From Burkholderia sp. 4M9327F10 (lineage in GTDB: Bacteria; Pseudomonadota; Gammaproteobacteria; Burkholderiales; Burkholderiaceae), in contig NZ_SCNV01000008.1 of NCBI RefSeq assembly GCF_005503145.1, positions 62,001 to 126,000 on the forward strand: 64,000 nt of DNA, in the 5' to 3' direction. Below the pieces are notes generated by a model that saw nothing but the letters and a program-made list of their open reading frames with translations, was not told where the DNA came from and did no database searches. Shown one piece after another: positions 44,540-53,951 of the stretch. The first letter of the stretch is position 1. Each line of letters starts with the position of its first letter. The position numbers were made by a program, and so were the translations under genes.

Positions 44540-45661
44540 CTAGAACTTGTGGCGAACACCCACCACGCCGACCACCTGGGTGCGCGTGCTCGACGCGTTG
44601 CTGATCCCTTCGATGTCCGCCACCGCATTCGAGGACGCGCGCTGGTAAATCGCGTTCACATACAGATCGGTACGCTTGGACAGGAAGTACTGGAAGCCCG
44701 TGCTGGTCTGCAGGTAGTGCACGCTCGGATTCGCGCTCTGCGTCGCATGAACCTGGGTGTAGGTCTCGCCGATGGCGAAGAACAGCTCCGGGGTGAAGCG
44801 GTAGCGGAAGCTGCCTTCGTAGTTGTTGAAGCGTTCCGACGCGCCACTTTGCAGATTGAACAGCGAGGTCGTGTAGAGCAGACCGAAAGTGGCGTTCGCG
44901 TAGTCGTAGGTGCCGCCCGCGCCCCAGATCTGCTGTTTCGTGATGCCTTTCAGGAAGGTGTAGTAGTTGTCGGACGGAATGGCGCCGGTGGTGTCGAGCG
45001 CCGGGTTGTCGAGCACCACATAGGCCACGCCCAGATGCAGCGGACCCGCGCCATAGGTGCCGCCCAGGCTCCAGCTACGGTTCTGCGCGAAATTGGTCTC
45101 GTTGGAGAAGCCGTACATCGCGTTGCCCTGGAAGCCTGCCAGGGTCGGCGTCACGTACTTTACCGAGTTGTCGGTGCGAAACGTGTTGTTCAGGTCATCG
45201 GTGTCGAACGGATGCAGCGCATATTGCGTGAGCGAGATGCTCGCGCCGATCTGCAGCGGCGCCAGCGAATCCTGCGCGGCGTTGTACTGGCGGCCCATCG
45301 TGAAGGTGCCCCAACGGTCGTTCGACAAGCCCACCCACGCCTGACGCCCGAAGATCCGGCCGTTCTGGCTGGCCGTGCCGGTTTCGATGTTGAAACCGTT
45401 TTCCAGCTTGAACACCGCACTCGTGCCACCGCCCAGGTCTTCCTTGCCCAACAGTCCCCAGCGCGTGCCCTGCTCGTTGCCGCCGGTCGCCTGCCAGGTC
45501 GAGCTGCCCTTCTGGTTGCTCGTATAGGTGATGCCGGAATCGACAATGCCGTACAACGTCACGCTCGACTGCGCCACGGCGTGACCGCACAGCGCCGCGC
45601 CCATCCCCGCACCCACCAGTGCGTTCACCACGCGCTGCTTCACCAAACCTTTGCTGTCCAT
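44540..45661 (-). CDS. Outer-membrane porin
   Basis: A 373-residue Gram-negative porin. The signal peptide ends AVA/QSSVTLYGIVDSGI, the classic Burkholderia porin start. It contains RWGLLGKEDLGGGTSAVFKLENGF, FGRQAWVGLS and the constriction-type MGRQYN, and ends in GVRHKF with terminal Phe. ATG 45661 has AGGA about 8 nt upstream; an ATG at 45697 is also in frame. A perfect 8-bp palindrome lies 80 bp upstream of the start and matches one before the neighbouring divergent operon, so it is probably under the IclR regulator. Its 3' end is duplicated at 41756-41859. Confidence 0.92.
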   Translation of the reverse strand: MDSKGLVKQRVVNALVGAGMGAALCGHAVAQSSVTLYGIVDSGITYTSNQKGSSTWQATGGNEQGTRWGLLGKEDLGGGTSAVFKLENGFNIETGTASQNGRIFGRQAWVGLSNDRWGTFTMGRQYNAAQDSLAPLQIGASISLTQYALHPFDTDDLNNTFRTDNSVKYVTPTLAGFQGNAMYGFSNETNFAQNRSWSLGGTYGAGPLHLGVAYVVLDNPALDTTGAIPSDNYYTFLKGITKQQIWGAGGTYDYANATFGLLYTTSLFNLQSGASERFNNYEGSFRYRFTPELFFAIGETYTQVHATQSANPSVHYLQTSTGFQYFLSKRTDLYVNAIYQRASSNAVADIEGISNASSTRTQVVGVVGVRHKF

Positions 45662-45741
45662 CTTCGTTGTCCTTGTTGTGTCGTGTTTGAGTTGCACACC
45701 GGCATCCCCGCGAAACCTCGTCTATCGACGCCGAATCACGC

Positions 45742-45760
45742 TGTTTTATTTGATAAAACA
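45742..45760. promoter_or_regulatory. Candidate IclR operator in front of the porin
   Basis: Perfect inverted repeat TGTTTTAT-TTG-ATAAAACA, preceded by GC as in the second copy at 45981-45999. Confidence 0.7.
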
Positions 45761-45980
45761 ACGTATTGTTTATTATTCTGATCGCAGAAATTGAGCGTCA
45801 AGCGGTCGGCAAATTTCTGGTTAGCACCCATTGACAGGAATTTCGGAAGACTCAGGTTTTATCTGGCAATACGCGGCAAATCCTTGCCCAGTAAGGCGCC
45901 TGTAGCAGGAGGCCCATGTGGTGCGGGTTGCAGCGAGTGACTTGACCGGCGTTATCGTTCAGCGTTAAATATTGATACGC

Positions 45981-45999
45981 TGTTTTATTAAATAAAACA
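45981..45999. promoter_or_regulatory. Candidate IclR operator in front of the amidohydrolase operon
   Basis: Perfect inverted repeat TGTTTTAT-TAA-ATAAAACA with the same arms as 45742-45760. It lies 76 bp before the TTG start at 46076. A decayed half-copy (GTTTTAT) is seen near 45856, where the surrounding sequence (GCCCAGTA motif) also resembles that after this site. Confidence 0.7.
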
Positions 46000-46075
46000 C
46001 ACGAGACACCTAGCCCAGTAGGGCAGCGCTTTAAAGCCGTTTTGCAACGCGTCGCCCACCTGAAAGGAATCTGTT

Positions 46076-46981
46076 TTGACGTTCGAGAACAACACTCCCA
46101 CTCCTTTGGCGAAGCACGCGAACCGCCAGGATGCGCCGTTCTTCGTGACCGAGCCCACGGTTGCGCGGCTGCCGATCGTGTTCGATTCGCCGCACAGCGG
46201 CATGACCATGCCGGCCGACTTCGACACCATCGCCTCGCGCGGGGCGCTCCATACCTCGTGGGACGCGTTCGTCGATGAGTTGTGGGCGAGCGTGCCGGAG
46301 CACGGCGGCGTGCTGATCGGTGCACACTTCCCACGCGCCTATATCGACGCGAACCGCGCCGTCACCGACATCGACGCGCAGTTACTGGCCGAACCCTGGC
46401 CCACGCCGCTCGCACCGCAGCAGTACACGCTGCGCGGCATGGGTCTGATCCGCCGCGACGCGTTGCCGGGCCAGCCGATGTACGGGCGCAAGCTGTCGCT
46501 TGCCGAAGTGCGGCATCGCATTGACGCGTATTACCTGCCGTATCGCGCGGCGTTGCAGGCCGCCGCCGAACGCGCCGTCGCGCAGCATGGCGCGCTGTGG
46601 CACGTCGACTGTCATTCGATGAAATCGCGCGGCAACGAGATGAACGTCGATGCGGGCGAAGCACGTCCGGATTTCGTCATCAGCGACCGGCTCGGCAGCA
46701 CCGCCGATCCGGCCTTCACGCAATGGGTCGCGCAATACTTCACCGCTGCCGGCTACACCGTGCAGGTCAACGAACCGTATCAGGGCGGCGATCTGCTGAC
46801 CGCCGTCAGCGATCCGGCGCAGCGCCGCCACAGCATCCAGATCGAACTGAACCGCGGCCTCTACATGGACGAGAGCAGCTTCGCGAAGCATGCGGGCTTC
46901 ACCGCGCTGAAAAACAACCTCGACGGCTTCGTCGCTGCGCTCGCCGACTACGTGCGCGGCCAGCTCGCGACGTCCGCCTGA
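46076..46981 (+). CDS. N-formylglutamate amidohydrolase family protein
   Basis: A 301-residue HutG/FGase-family zinc amidohydrolase. Visible features are PIVFDSPHSG, the DANRAVTDID segment, HVDCHSMKSRG with the metal-type Asp and His, and RHSIQIELNRGLYMDE. It would hydrolyse N-formylglutamate or a related N-acyl amino acid. No other hut gene is nearby; instead it heads an operon with an IclR regulator and a YfcC-type carrier. The start is TTG 46076 with AGGA 7 nt upstream; no in-frame ATG precedes the conserved domain. Confidence 0.87.
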   Translation: MTFENNTPTPLAKHANRQDAPFFVTEPTVARLPIVFDSPHSGMTMPADFDTIASRGALHTSWDAFVDELWASVPEHGGVLIGAHFPRAYIDANRAVTDIDAQLLAEPWPTPLAPQQYTLRGMGLIRRDALPGQPMYGRKLSLAEVRHRIDAYYLPYRAALQAAAERAVAQHGALWHVDCHSMKSRGNEMNVDAGEARPDFVISDRLGSTADPAFTQWVAQYFTAAGYTVQVNEPYQGGDLLTAVSDPAQRRHSIQIELNRGLYMDESSFAKHAGFTALKNNLDGFVAALADYVRGQLATSA

Positions 46982-47006
46982 CATCCCTCCATTGAAGGAG
47001 CAAGCC

Positions 47007-47780
47007 GTGAACTACATCGTCGACTCCGTGGACAGCGCACTGAAGATGCTGAGCCACGTCGCCGAACATCCAGGCCTTGGGGTCACCGAACTGGCGAGCC
47101 AGCTCGGTATCAACAAATCGCGCGCCTACCGCATGCTGTGCACGCTCGAACTGCACCGCTTCGTCGTGCAGGACACCCGTTCGTCGACCTACGCGCTCGG
47201 CCCGCAGGCGTTCGTGATCGGCGTGGCCGCTGCGCAGCAGAACACGCTGGTGCGCTCGGCGCAAAAGCACATGCTCGCGCTCAACCAGGCGATCAACGAA
47301 AACGTCGTGCTGCGCGTGCGCGAAGGACTGGAAACGGTCTGCGTGGCGCGTTGCGAGACCACCCACGAGATGCGCACGATCGGCGCGGTCGGCAATCGCC
47401 GCCCGCTCAATTCGGGCGCCTCGGGCAAGGTGCTGCTCGCGTTCGCACCGGATGCCGTGAAAACCGAATACTTCGCTCGCCTGAAGAAACTGCCGCAGCC
47501 GCCCGACCTGATGAAGCTGATCGAAGAACTCGATTCGGTCGCGCGCAAGGGTTATGCGGTGAGCGTCGGCGAAGTGACGGCCGGCGCGGTGGCGATCTCG
47601 GTGCCGGTGCGCGATATGACCGGCAATACGGTTGCCGCGGTAAGCGTCTCGGGTCCGGAGATGCGCATCAGCCGGGTCGAGATTCCCGATTATCTGGAGC
47701 GCTTGCAGGCGTGCAGCCGCACGATCTCCGCCGAACTCGGCTATGCCGCGCCGCAATCCAGCACCGCTCAACCGGCCTGA
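47007..47780 (+). CDS. IclR family transcriptional regulator
   Basis: A 257-residue regulator. The N-terminal helix-turn-helix (SALKMLSHVAEHPGLGVTELASQLGINKSRAYRMLCTLELHRFV) is followed by the IclR effector domain (LNSGASGKVLLAFAPD, then KGYAVSVGEVTAGAVAISVPVRD). GTG 47007 is the start, with AAGGAG 6 nt upstream. It lies between the amidohydrolase and carrier genes and very likely binds the two palindromes at 45742 and 45981, controlling itself and the porin. Confidence 0.92.
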   Translation: MNYIVDSVDSALKMLSHVAEHPGLGVTELASQLGINKSRAYRMLCTLELHRFVVQDTRSSTYALGPQAFVIGVAAAQQNTLVRSAQKHMLALNQAINENVVLRVREGLETVCVARCETTHEMRTIGAVGNRRPLNSGASGKVLLAFAPDAVKTEYFARLKKLPQPPDLMKLIEELDSVARKGYAVSVGEVTAGAVAISVPVRDMTGNTVAAVSVSGPEMRISRVEIPDYLERLQACSRTISAELGYAAPQSSTAQPA

Positions 47781-47802
47781 CAAGCCTCCCAGGAAGCCGC
47801 CC

Positions 47803-49329
47803 ATGACCACCCTCGCCTCATCTGCCGCCACGGCCGCGCACGCCTCCGCCGCCAGCGGGCTCCACTCCGACCCGGGCAGCCAGGAAGGCGACGCAGGAGG
47901 CACAGGCAATAGCCACGGCGGCCACGACGAAAAGAAACCGCACGGCAAGATGCTGCATCCGGTGGTCATGATGATCTGGGTTGTGCTGGCCGCGGTGGCA
48001 ATGACGTACCTCATCGACGCAGGCCAGTTCGAGCGGCAGGACAAGCTGGTCGTGCCAGGCACCTACCATGTGGTGCCGAAAGCGCAGAGCGTCGCCACGC
48101 TGTTCGCCCCGGCCGTCAGCAAAAGCACGCCGCAGCAAGCCGCGCCGGCGAGCCTCGTATCGGCGTTTGTGGCCGTGCCGAACGGCCTCATCAAGAACGC
48201 GCCGCTGATCTTCATGGTGATGTTCGTGGGCGGGATGTTCGGCGTGATGCGCAAGACCGGCGTGGTCGACGCCGGCATCGACCGCTTGCTGCAACTCACC
48301 GCCGGAAACGTGTACGTGCTCGCGCCGCTGTTGATGGTGCTGATCGGGCTTGGCAGCACGCTGCTCGGCTTCATCTCCGAATACCTCGTGATCATTCCGA
48401 TGGTGATGGTGCTCGCTCGCCGGCTCGGGCTATCGAACCTGTTCGCGGTCGGTCTCGTGGCGATTGCGGCGAAGGTTGGGTATATCGCTTCGGTGACCAA
48501 TCCGTTGTCGCTGGCGGTCGCGCAGCCTATCGTCGGCGTGCCGCTGTTTAGCGGCATTGCCATGCGGATCGGCGTGTTCGTCGTGTTCCTGACGCTCGGC
48601 ATCGTCTATCTGCTGGTTCACGTGCGCCGCGGCGGCTACCGGCGCGCAGCGGCGCAAGCCAGTCTGCAGGAGCATCCGCAGGCGAAGCTGTCGGGCCGTC
48701 ACAAGGCAACGCTGGTGGTGCTGGCGATTGCCGCCGCCATGCTGGTGATCGGCACGCGCGAACTGCGCTGGGGCAATGTCGAACTGTCGGCGTTTTACGT
48801 GTTCATCAGCATCGTCACCGCGGCCGTGGGCCGGCTCGATTCGCGCAGCGCCGCCGACGCGTTCGTCGACGGCATGAAGGGCATGATCCTCGCCGGCCTG
48901 CTGATCGGCCTCGCCGCTTCGGTCGAACTGATCCTGCAGAACAGCCTGGTGCTCGATACGCTGATCGATCGTTTCACGCGGCTGGCGCGCGGCCAGTCGG
49001 CAGTGTGGGTCGCCAACGGCCTGATGGCGGTGCAGATGGTGCTCGACGTGTTCATTCCATCCGTGTCGGGCAAGGCCGCGGTCAGCATGCCGATCATCGG
49101 ACCGATCGCGCAACTCTCGGGCGTCAGCGGCCAGACCTCGGTGCTGGCGTTCGTGCTCGGCGGCGGCCTGACCAACATGGTCACACCTACCTCCGGCATG
49201 TTGCTCGCGTACCTGGCCACGGCGCGCGTCGGTTTCGGCCAGTGGCTCCGGTTCATCCTGCCGCTGTTCGTGGTGTTGCTGCTGCTCTCGGGTTGCGCGT
49301 TGGCGCTCGCTGTGTGGACGGGGTACTGA
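47803..49329 (+). CDS. YfcC/DcuC-superfamily membrane carrier
   Basis: A 508-residue inner-membrane transporter with about twelve hydrophobic segments after a 50-residue polar, His/Gly-rich N-terminus. Motifs fit the YfcC group: FMVMFVGGMFGVMRKTGVVDAGI, STLLGFISEYLVIIPMVM, SVTNPLSLAVAQ, FIPSVSGKAAVSMPIIGP and GGGLTNMVTPTSGMLLAYL. Substrates of the group are peptides, amino acids or C4-dicarboxylates. Position suggests it imports the N-acyl amino acid split by the amidohydrolase. ATG 47803 follows AGGAAG. Confidence 0.86.
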   Translation: MTTLASSAATAAHASAASGLHSDPGSQEGDAGGTGNSHGGHDEKKPHGKMLHPVVMMIWVVLAAVAMTYLIDAGQFERQDKLVVPGTYHVVPKAQSVATLFAPAVSKSTPQQAAPASLVSAFVAVPNGLIKNAPLIFMVMFVGGMFGVMRKTGVVDAGIDRLLQLTAGNVYVLAPLLMVLIGLGSTLLGFISEYLVIIPMVMVLARRLGLSNLFAVGLVAIAAKVGYIASVTNPLSLAVAQPIVGVPLFSGIAMRIGVFVVFLTLGIVYLLVHVRRGGYRRAAAQASLQEHPQAKLSGRHKATLVVLAIAAAMLVIGTRELRWGNVELSAFYVFISIVTAAVGRLDSRSAADAFVDGMKGMILAGLLIGLAASVELILQNSLVLDTLIDRFTRLARGQSAVWVANGLMAVQMVLDVFIPSVSGKAAVSMPIIGPIAQLSGVSGQTSVLAFVLGGGLTNMVTPTSGMLLAYLATARVGFGQWLRFILPLFVVLLLLSGCALALAVWTGY

Positions 49330-49343
49330 TAAGCGCTGTAGAG

Positions 49344-49366
49344 CCGGCGCGGCGCTTCCGCGCCGG
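49344..49366. terminator. Hairpin after the carrier gene
   Basis: A perfect 8-bp stem CCGGCGCG/CGCGCCGG with a 7-nt loop, 14 nt after the stop, without a T tract. Confidence 0.5.
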
Positions 49367-49589
49367 GCCTCCCAGAAGCGTACAAGGGTAATCCCGTACC
49401 CGTCCAACGACCGGCAGATCTATCTCAAAAGGCTGCGAATTCGCAAAACACTTCGCGCCTGAGCGCGCGCAAACCCCGAAACTAGCAAAACTTTTCTCTA
49501 ATCGGCGCTAAAAAATAGAGTCTCTTTCGACGCGAAGCTTTTGTGGTCCCCATCCACTTCGCGCGAACGCATAAAAACGGAGACTCACC

Positions 49590-52500
49590 ATGACCGCTCG
49601 CTTGCCCGTCGATGGCACGCCCGCTCTAGCCGATTACAAGCTGTCCGATAACCTCACCGCCACACGCGGCCGCATTTTCCTCACCGGCACCCAGGCGCTG
49701 GTACGTCTCGCGTTGATGCAACGCGCGCTCGACAAGGCGCGCGACATGAACACCGCCGGGTTTATCAGCGGCTATCGCGGCTCGCCGCTCGGCATGGTCG
49801 ACCAGCAGTTGTGGAAGGCGAAGAAACTGCTCACAGCAAGCGACATCCGTTTCCTGCCCGCCATCAACGAGGAACTGGGCGGCACCGCCGTGCTCGGCAC
49901 GCAGCGGGTCGAATCGGACCCGGAGCGCACCGTCGAAGGCGTGTTTGCAATGTGGTACGGCAAGGGTCCGGGCGTCGATCGCGCCGGCGACGCGCTCAAG
50001 CACGGCAACGCCTATGGCTCGTCGCCGCACGGCGGGGTGCTGGTGGTGGCGGGCGACGATCACGGCTGCGTGTCGTCGTCGATGCCGCATCAAAGCGACT
50101 TCGCGATGATGGCGTGGCATATGCCAGTGGTGAATCCGTCGAATGTGGCCGACATGCTGGAGTTCGGCCTGTACGGCTGGGCGCTGTCGCGCTTCTCGGG
50201 CGCGTGGGTCGGCTACAAGGCGATTTCGGAGACGGTCGAATCGGGCTCGACGGTGGATCTCGATGCGCTGCAGACACAATGGACCGTGCCGCAGGATTTC
50301 GCCGCCCCCGCCGGCGGTCTGCATAACCGCTGGCCCGATCTGCCGAGCCTCACCATCGAGGCGCGGCTCGACGCCAAGCTCAACGCCGTGCGCCATTTCG
50401 CGCGCAGCAACAGCATCGACAAATGGATCGCGCCAAGCCCGCATGCGAACGTGGGCATCGTGACGTGCGGCAAGGCGCATCTGGACCTGATGGAAGCGCT
50501 GCGCCGCCTCGACCTCACGGTCGCCGATCTCGAAGCGGCGGGCGTGCGCATCTACAAGGTCGGGCTATCGTTCCCACTGGAGATGACGCGCATCGACAGG
50601 TTCGTGGAAGGCCTCTCCGAAGTGCTGGTGATCGAGGAAAAAGGCCCGGTCATCGAGCAGCAGATCAAGGACTATCTGTACAACCGCCAGGCCGGCGCGC
50701 GCCCGGTGGTGATCGGCAAGCACGCGCAGGACGGAACGCTGTTGCTCTCCGCGCTCGGCGAGTTGCGTCCCTCGCGCATCCTGCCCGTGTTCGCCAACTG
50801 GATCGCGCGGCACAAGCCGGCGCTCGATCGCCGCGAACGCGTGGTCGATCTGGTTGCGCCGCAAATCCTCTCCAACGACGCCGATGCAGTCAAACGCACG
50901 CCGTACTTCTGCTCCGGCTGCCCGCACAACACCTCGACCAAAGTGCCTGAGGGTTCTATCGCACAGGCCGGCATCGGCTGTCACTTCATGGCCTCGTGGA
51001 TGGAGCGCGATACGACCGGGCTCATCCAGATGGGCGGCGAAGGGGTCGACTGGGCCTCGCACTCCATGTTCACGAAGACGCGCCACGTATTCCAGAACCT
51101 CGGCGATGGCACGTACTTCCATTCGGGCATTCTGGCGATCCGCCAGGCGGTCGCGGCGAAAGCCACCATCACCTACAAGATTCTCTATAACGATGCGGTC
51201 GCCATGACCGGCGGCCAGCCGGTCGACGGCAGCATCTCGGTGCCGCAAATCGCGCGTCAGGTGGAGGCGGAAGGCGTGTCGCGCTTCGTCGTGGTGAGCG
51301 ACGAACCGGAGAAATACGACGGCCATCACGACCTGTTCCCGAAGGGCACCACGTTTCACCACCGCAGCGAACTCGACACGGTGCAACGGCAACTCCGTGA
51401 TACCGACGGCGTCACCGTGCTGATCTACGACCAGACCTGCGCGGCCGAAAAGCGCCGCCGCCGCAAGAAGGGCGAATTCCCCGATCCGGACAAGCGTCTG
51501 TTCATCAACGAAGAGGTCTGCGAAGGTTGCGGCGATTGCGGCGTGCAATCGAACTGCCTGTCGGTCGAACCGGTTGAAACCGCGCTGGGCCGCAAGCGCC
51601 GCATCGACCAGTCGTCGTGCAACAAGGACTTTTCGTGCGTGAACGGCTTTTGCCCGAGCTTCGTGACCATCGAGGGCGGCAAGCTCAAGAAGGCCGCGGG
51701 CGCGGCATTCGATGCGGCGGCGCTGGCCGCCGGCGTCGATGCATTGCCGGTGCCTGCCACCCAGCTCGACGCCGCGCCGTACGATATCCTGGTGACGGGT
51801 GTGGGCGGCACGGGCGTTGTAACGGTGGGCGCGCTGATCAGCATGGCTGCGCATCTGGAGGGCAAGAGCGCCTCGGTGCTCGACTTCATGGGCTTTGCGC
51901 AAAAGGGCGGCTCGGTGCTGTCGTTCGTGCGCTTTGCCGCCCGCGACGAATGGCTCAACCAGGTGCGCATCGATACGCAGCAGGCCGACGTGCTGCTCGC
52001 CTGCGACATGGTGGTGGGCGCGAGTTCCGATGCGCTGCAAACGGTGCGGCATGGCCGCACGCGCATTGTCGTGAATACGCATGCGATTCCGAACGCGACC
52101 TTCGTGCAGAACCCGGACGCGAACCTGCACGCCGACGCGCTGATCGACAAGATGCGTCATGCCGCGGGTGAAGAGCGCATGTCTTCCTGCGACGCGCAGG
52201 CACTGGCGACGCGTTTCCTTGGCGATACGATCGGCGCCAATATCCTGATGCTCGGCTTTGCATGGCAGCTTGGCCTCGTGCCGGTGTCGTTCAGCGCGAT
52301 GATGCGCGCGATCGAACTGAACAACGTCGCGGTGCAGATGAACCAGTTGGCGTTCTCGGTGGGCCGTCTTGCCGCGGCCGATCCGGCGGCGCTCGAAGCG
52401 CTTTGGCAGGCTCGGCATGCTGTGCAACAAGCGGTGCGTGTCGATACGGTGGATGAGCTGATCGCGCATCGCGAAGGCCGCCTCGCGGTGTACGGCGGTG

Positions 52501-53183
52501 CGCCTTACGTGAAGCGCTATCGCGCGCTGGTGGATGCGGCGCGCCGCGCCGAAGCGACACTCGGCAGTGCTGCGCCGGACGAGCGCTTGACGCGCGCGGT
52601 GGCGACGACGTTCTATCGCTTGCTGGCCGTGAAGGATGAATACGAGGTGGCGCGCCTGCATACGGACACCGCGTTCCGCGCCTCGCTCGAAGCGCAATTC
52701 GAAGGCGTGGCGGGCAAGGACTACGGCGTGAAATTCAATCTCGCGCCGCCGACGCTGTCACGCCCGAAACACGGTTCGGCGCCGCTCAAGAAGACGTTCG
52801 GGCAGTGGCTATGGCCTGTGCTCGGCACGATGGCGAAATTCCGCGGACTGCGCGGCACGATGCTCGATCCGTTTGGCCGCACGCTGGAACGCCGGATGGA
52901 ACGCGAACTGGCCGACGACTACGAAGTGACGATGCAAAAGGCCTTTGCAAAGCTCGATGCGGTTAACGCTGAAGATGTCATCAGGCTGGCGGACCTGCAC
53001 GCTCGGGTGCGCGGTTATGGGCACGTGAAGCTGGCGAATCTCGCAGGTGTGAAGCGTAGCGAGCGTGAGCTGGCCACGCGTCTGAATATCGAAGCGGCGA
53101 CTGGTGTAGCGGTCAGGCAAGCGCTCGAGGAAGTGAAGGGTGCGGGGACGTTGAAGGGGATTCCGGTGGTGGTGGCAAAGTAA
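49590..53183 (+). CDS. Indolepyruvate ferredoxin oxidoreductase, fused alpha-beta type
   Basis: A 1197-residue fusion of IorA- and IorB-like parts, the proteobacterial form that oxidatively decarboxylates aryl- or branched 2-oxoacids to acyl-CoA with ThDP and Fe-S clusters. Seen in order: pyrimidine-binding domain (FISGYRGSPLGMVDQQLW), CSGCPHNTSTKVPEG, ThDP domain (GIGCHFMASWM, QMGGEGVDWASHS, YNDAVAMTGGQPVDG), cysteine cluster CEGCGDCGVQSNC plus SSCNKDFSCVNGFCPSF, and the gamma/beta domain (TGVGGTGVVTVGALI...FAQKGGSVLSFVR). Full length. It is a single-gene unit; the electron acceptor is not encoded nearby. Confidence 0.93.
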   Translation: MTARLPVDGTPALADYKLSDNLTATRGRIFLTGTQALVRLALMQRALDKARDMNTAGFISGYRGSPLGMVDQQLWKAKKLLTASDIRFLPAINEELGGTAVLGTQRVESDPERTVEGVFAMWYGKGPGVDRAGDALKHGNAYGSSPHGGVLVVAGDDHGCVSSSMPHQSDFAMMAWHMPVVNPSNVADMLEFGLYGWALSRFSGAWVGYKAISETVESGSTVDLDALQTQWTVPQDFAAPAGGLHNRWPDLPSLTIEARLDAKLNAVRHFARSNSIDKWIAPSPHANVGIVTCGKAHLDLMEALRRLDLTVADLEAAGVRIYKVGLSFPLEMTRIDRFVEGLSEVLVIEEKGPVIEQQIKDYLYNRQAGARPVVIGKHAQDGTLLLSALGELRPSRILPVFANWIARHKPALDRRERVVDLVAPQILSNDADAVKRTPYFCSGCPHNTSTKVPEGSIAQAGIGCHFMASWMERDTTGLIQMGGEGVDWASHSMFTKTRHVFQNLGDGTYFHSGILAIRQAVAAKATITYKILYNDAVAMTGGQPVDGSISVPQIARQVEAEGVSRFVVVSDEPEKYDGHHDLFPKGTTFHHRSELDTVQRQLRDTDGVTVLIYDQTCAAEKRRRRKKGEFPDPDKRLFINEEVCEGCGDCGVQSNCLSVEPVETALGRKRRIDQSSCNKDFSCVNGFCPSFVTIEGGKLKKAAGAAFDAAALAAGVDALPVPATQLDAAPYDILVTGVGGTGVVTVGALISMAAHLEGKSASVLDFMGFAQKGGSVLSFVRFAARDEWLNQVRIDTQQADVLLACDMVVGASSDALQTVRHGRTRIVVNTHAIPNATFVQNPDANLHADALIDKMRHAAGEERMSSCDAQALATRFLGDTIGANILMLGFAWQLGLVPVSFSAMMRAIELNNVAVQMNQLAFSVGRLAAADPAALEALWQARHAVQQAVRVDTVDELIAHREGRLAVYGGAPYVKRYRALVDAARRAEATLGSAAPDERLTRAVATTFYRLLAVKDEYEVARLHTDTAFRASLEAQFEGVAGKDYGVKFNLAPPTLSRPKHGSAPLKKTFGQWLWPVLGTMAKFRGLRGTMLDPFGRTLERRMERELADDYEVTMQKAFAKLDAVNAEDVIRLADLHARVRGYGHVKLANLAGVKRSERELATRLNIEAATGVAVRQALEEVKGAGTLKGIPVVVAK

Positions 53184-53220
53184 GTGCGCGTTGGTGCGCG
53201 CGGCTTCGGGCGAGGTTCGA

Positions 53221-53916
53221 TCAGAGCAACGCCCGCACCCGTGCCACCTTCTGCGGGTCCACCGGCGCAAGTCCATTCCCACCCACCCTGACACCTGAGC
53301 CGAAGTGCACTGCCGTGACCTGGGTTGCCTGAACAAACCCGGCCACCGCATCCACCGTCAACCCGGCACCGGCCAGGATCGTGCAATGCGAACCGGCCGC
53401 CTGCCGCAGCAGCGCGCGAATCGTCTCCTCAGCCTGCAACACGGATGGCTTGCCACCTGAGGTCAGCACATTCGTCACCGCCTCAAAACCCAGCAGCACG
53501 TCCAGCGCCGCGGGCAAATCGCGCGTCTCGTCGAACGCACGATGGAAGGTGATGGCGAGGCCATCCGCAGCATCGACTGCACGGGCCAAACCCTCGCGGT
53601 CGATTTCGCCCTCCGGCGTCAGCATGCCGATCACCACGCCATTCGCACCGGCCGCCGCGACCGCTCGCACGTCGCGCAGCATCACCTTGTGGTCATCCGC
53701 ATCGAACACGAACGACCGGCTATGCGGGCGCACGATCACGTTCACCGGAATATCCACGGCCTCGACCACCGCTTCGATCAGCCCGAGACTGGGCGTCAAA
53801 CCGCCCTCGCCCATCGCCGTGATCAACTCAAGCCGGTCAGCCCCCGCCTGCGCCGCGAGCCGCGCGTCGGCAAGCGTAGTGGCAATGACTTCCAGCAAAA
53901 CGCGGGCGTGAGACAT
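53221..53916 (-). CDS. cutC: CutC family protein
   Basis: A 231-residue CutC. The TIM-barrel family starts with LLEVIATTLADARLAAQAGADRLELITAMGEGGLTPS and contains VIVRPHSRSFVFD, VIGMLTPEGEID, ITFHRAFDE, LTSGGKPSVLQA and LAGAGLTVDAV. It is called a copper homeostasis protein for historical reasons; the true function is unclear. Convergent with the ferredoxin oxidoreductase gene. Confidence 0.93.
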   Translation of the reverse strand: MSHARVLLEVIATTLADARLAAQAGADRLELITAMGEGGLTPSLGLIEAVVEAVDIPVNVIVRPHSRSFVFDADDHKVMLRDVRAVAAAGANGVVIGMLTPEGEIDREGLARAVDAADGLAITFHRAFDETRDLPAALDVLLGFEAVTNVLTSGGKPSVLQAEETIRALLRQAAGSHCTILAGAGLTVDAVAGFVQATQVTAVHFGSGVRVGGNGLAPVDPQKVARVRALL

Positions 53917-53951
53917 GGCGGCGGATCGGTGTCGTTAAAGCCGACATGATC

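Noticed and set aside
50565..52697. 710-codon antisense open frame inside the ferredoxin oxidoreductase gene
   Set aside because: GC-rich shadow frame, Arg/His-rich without domains; the plus-strand gene has clear family motifs throughout.
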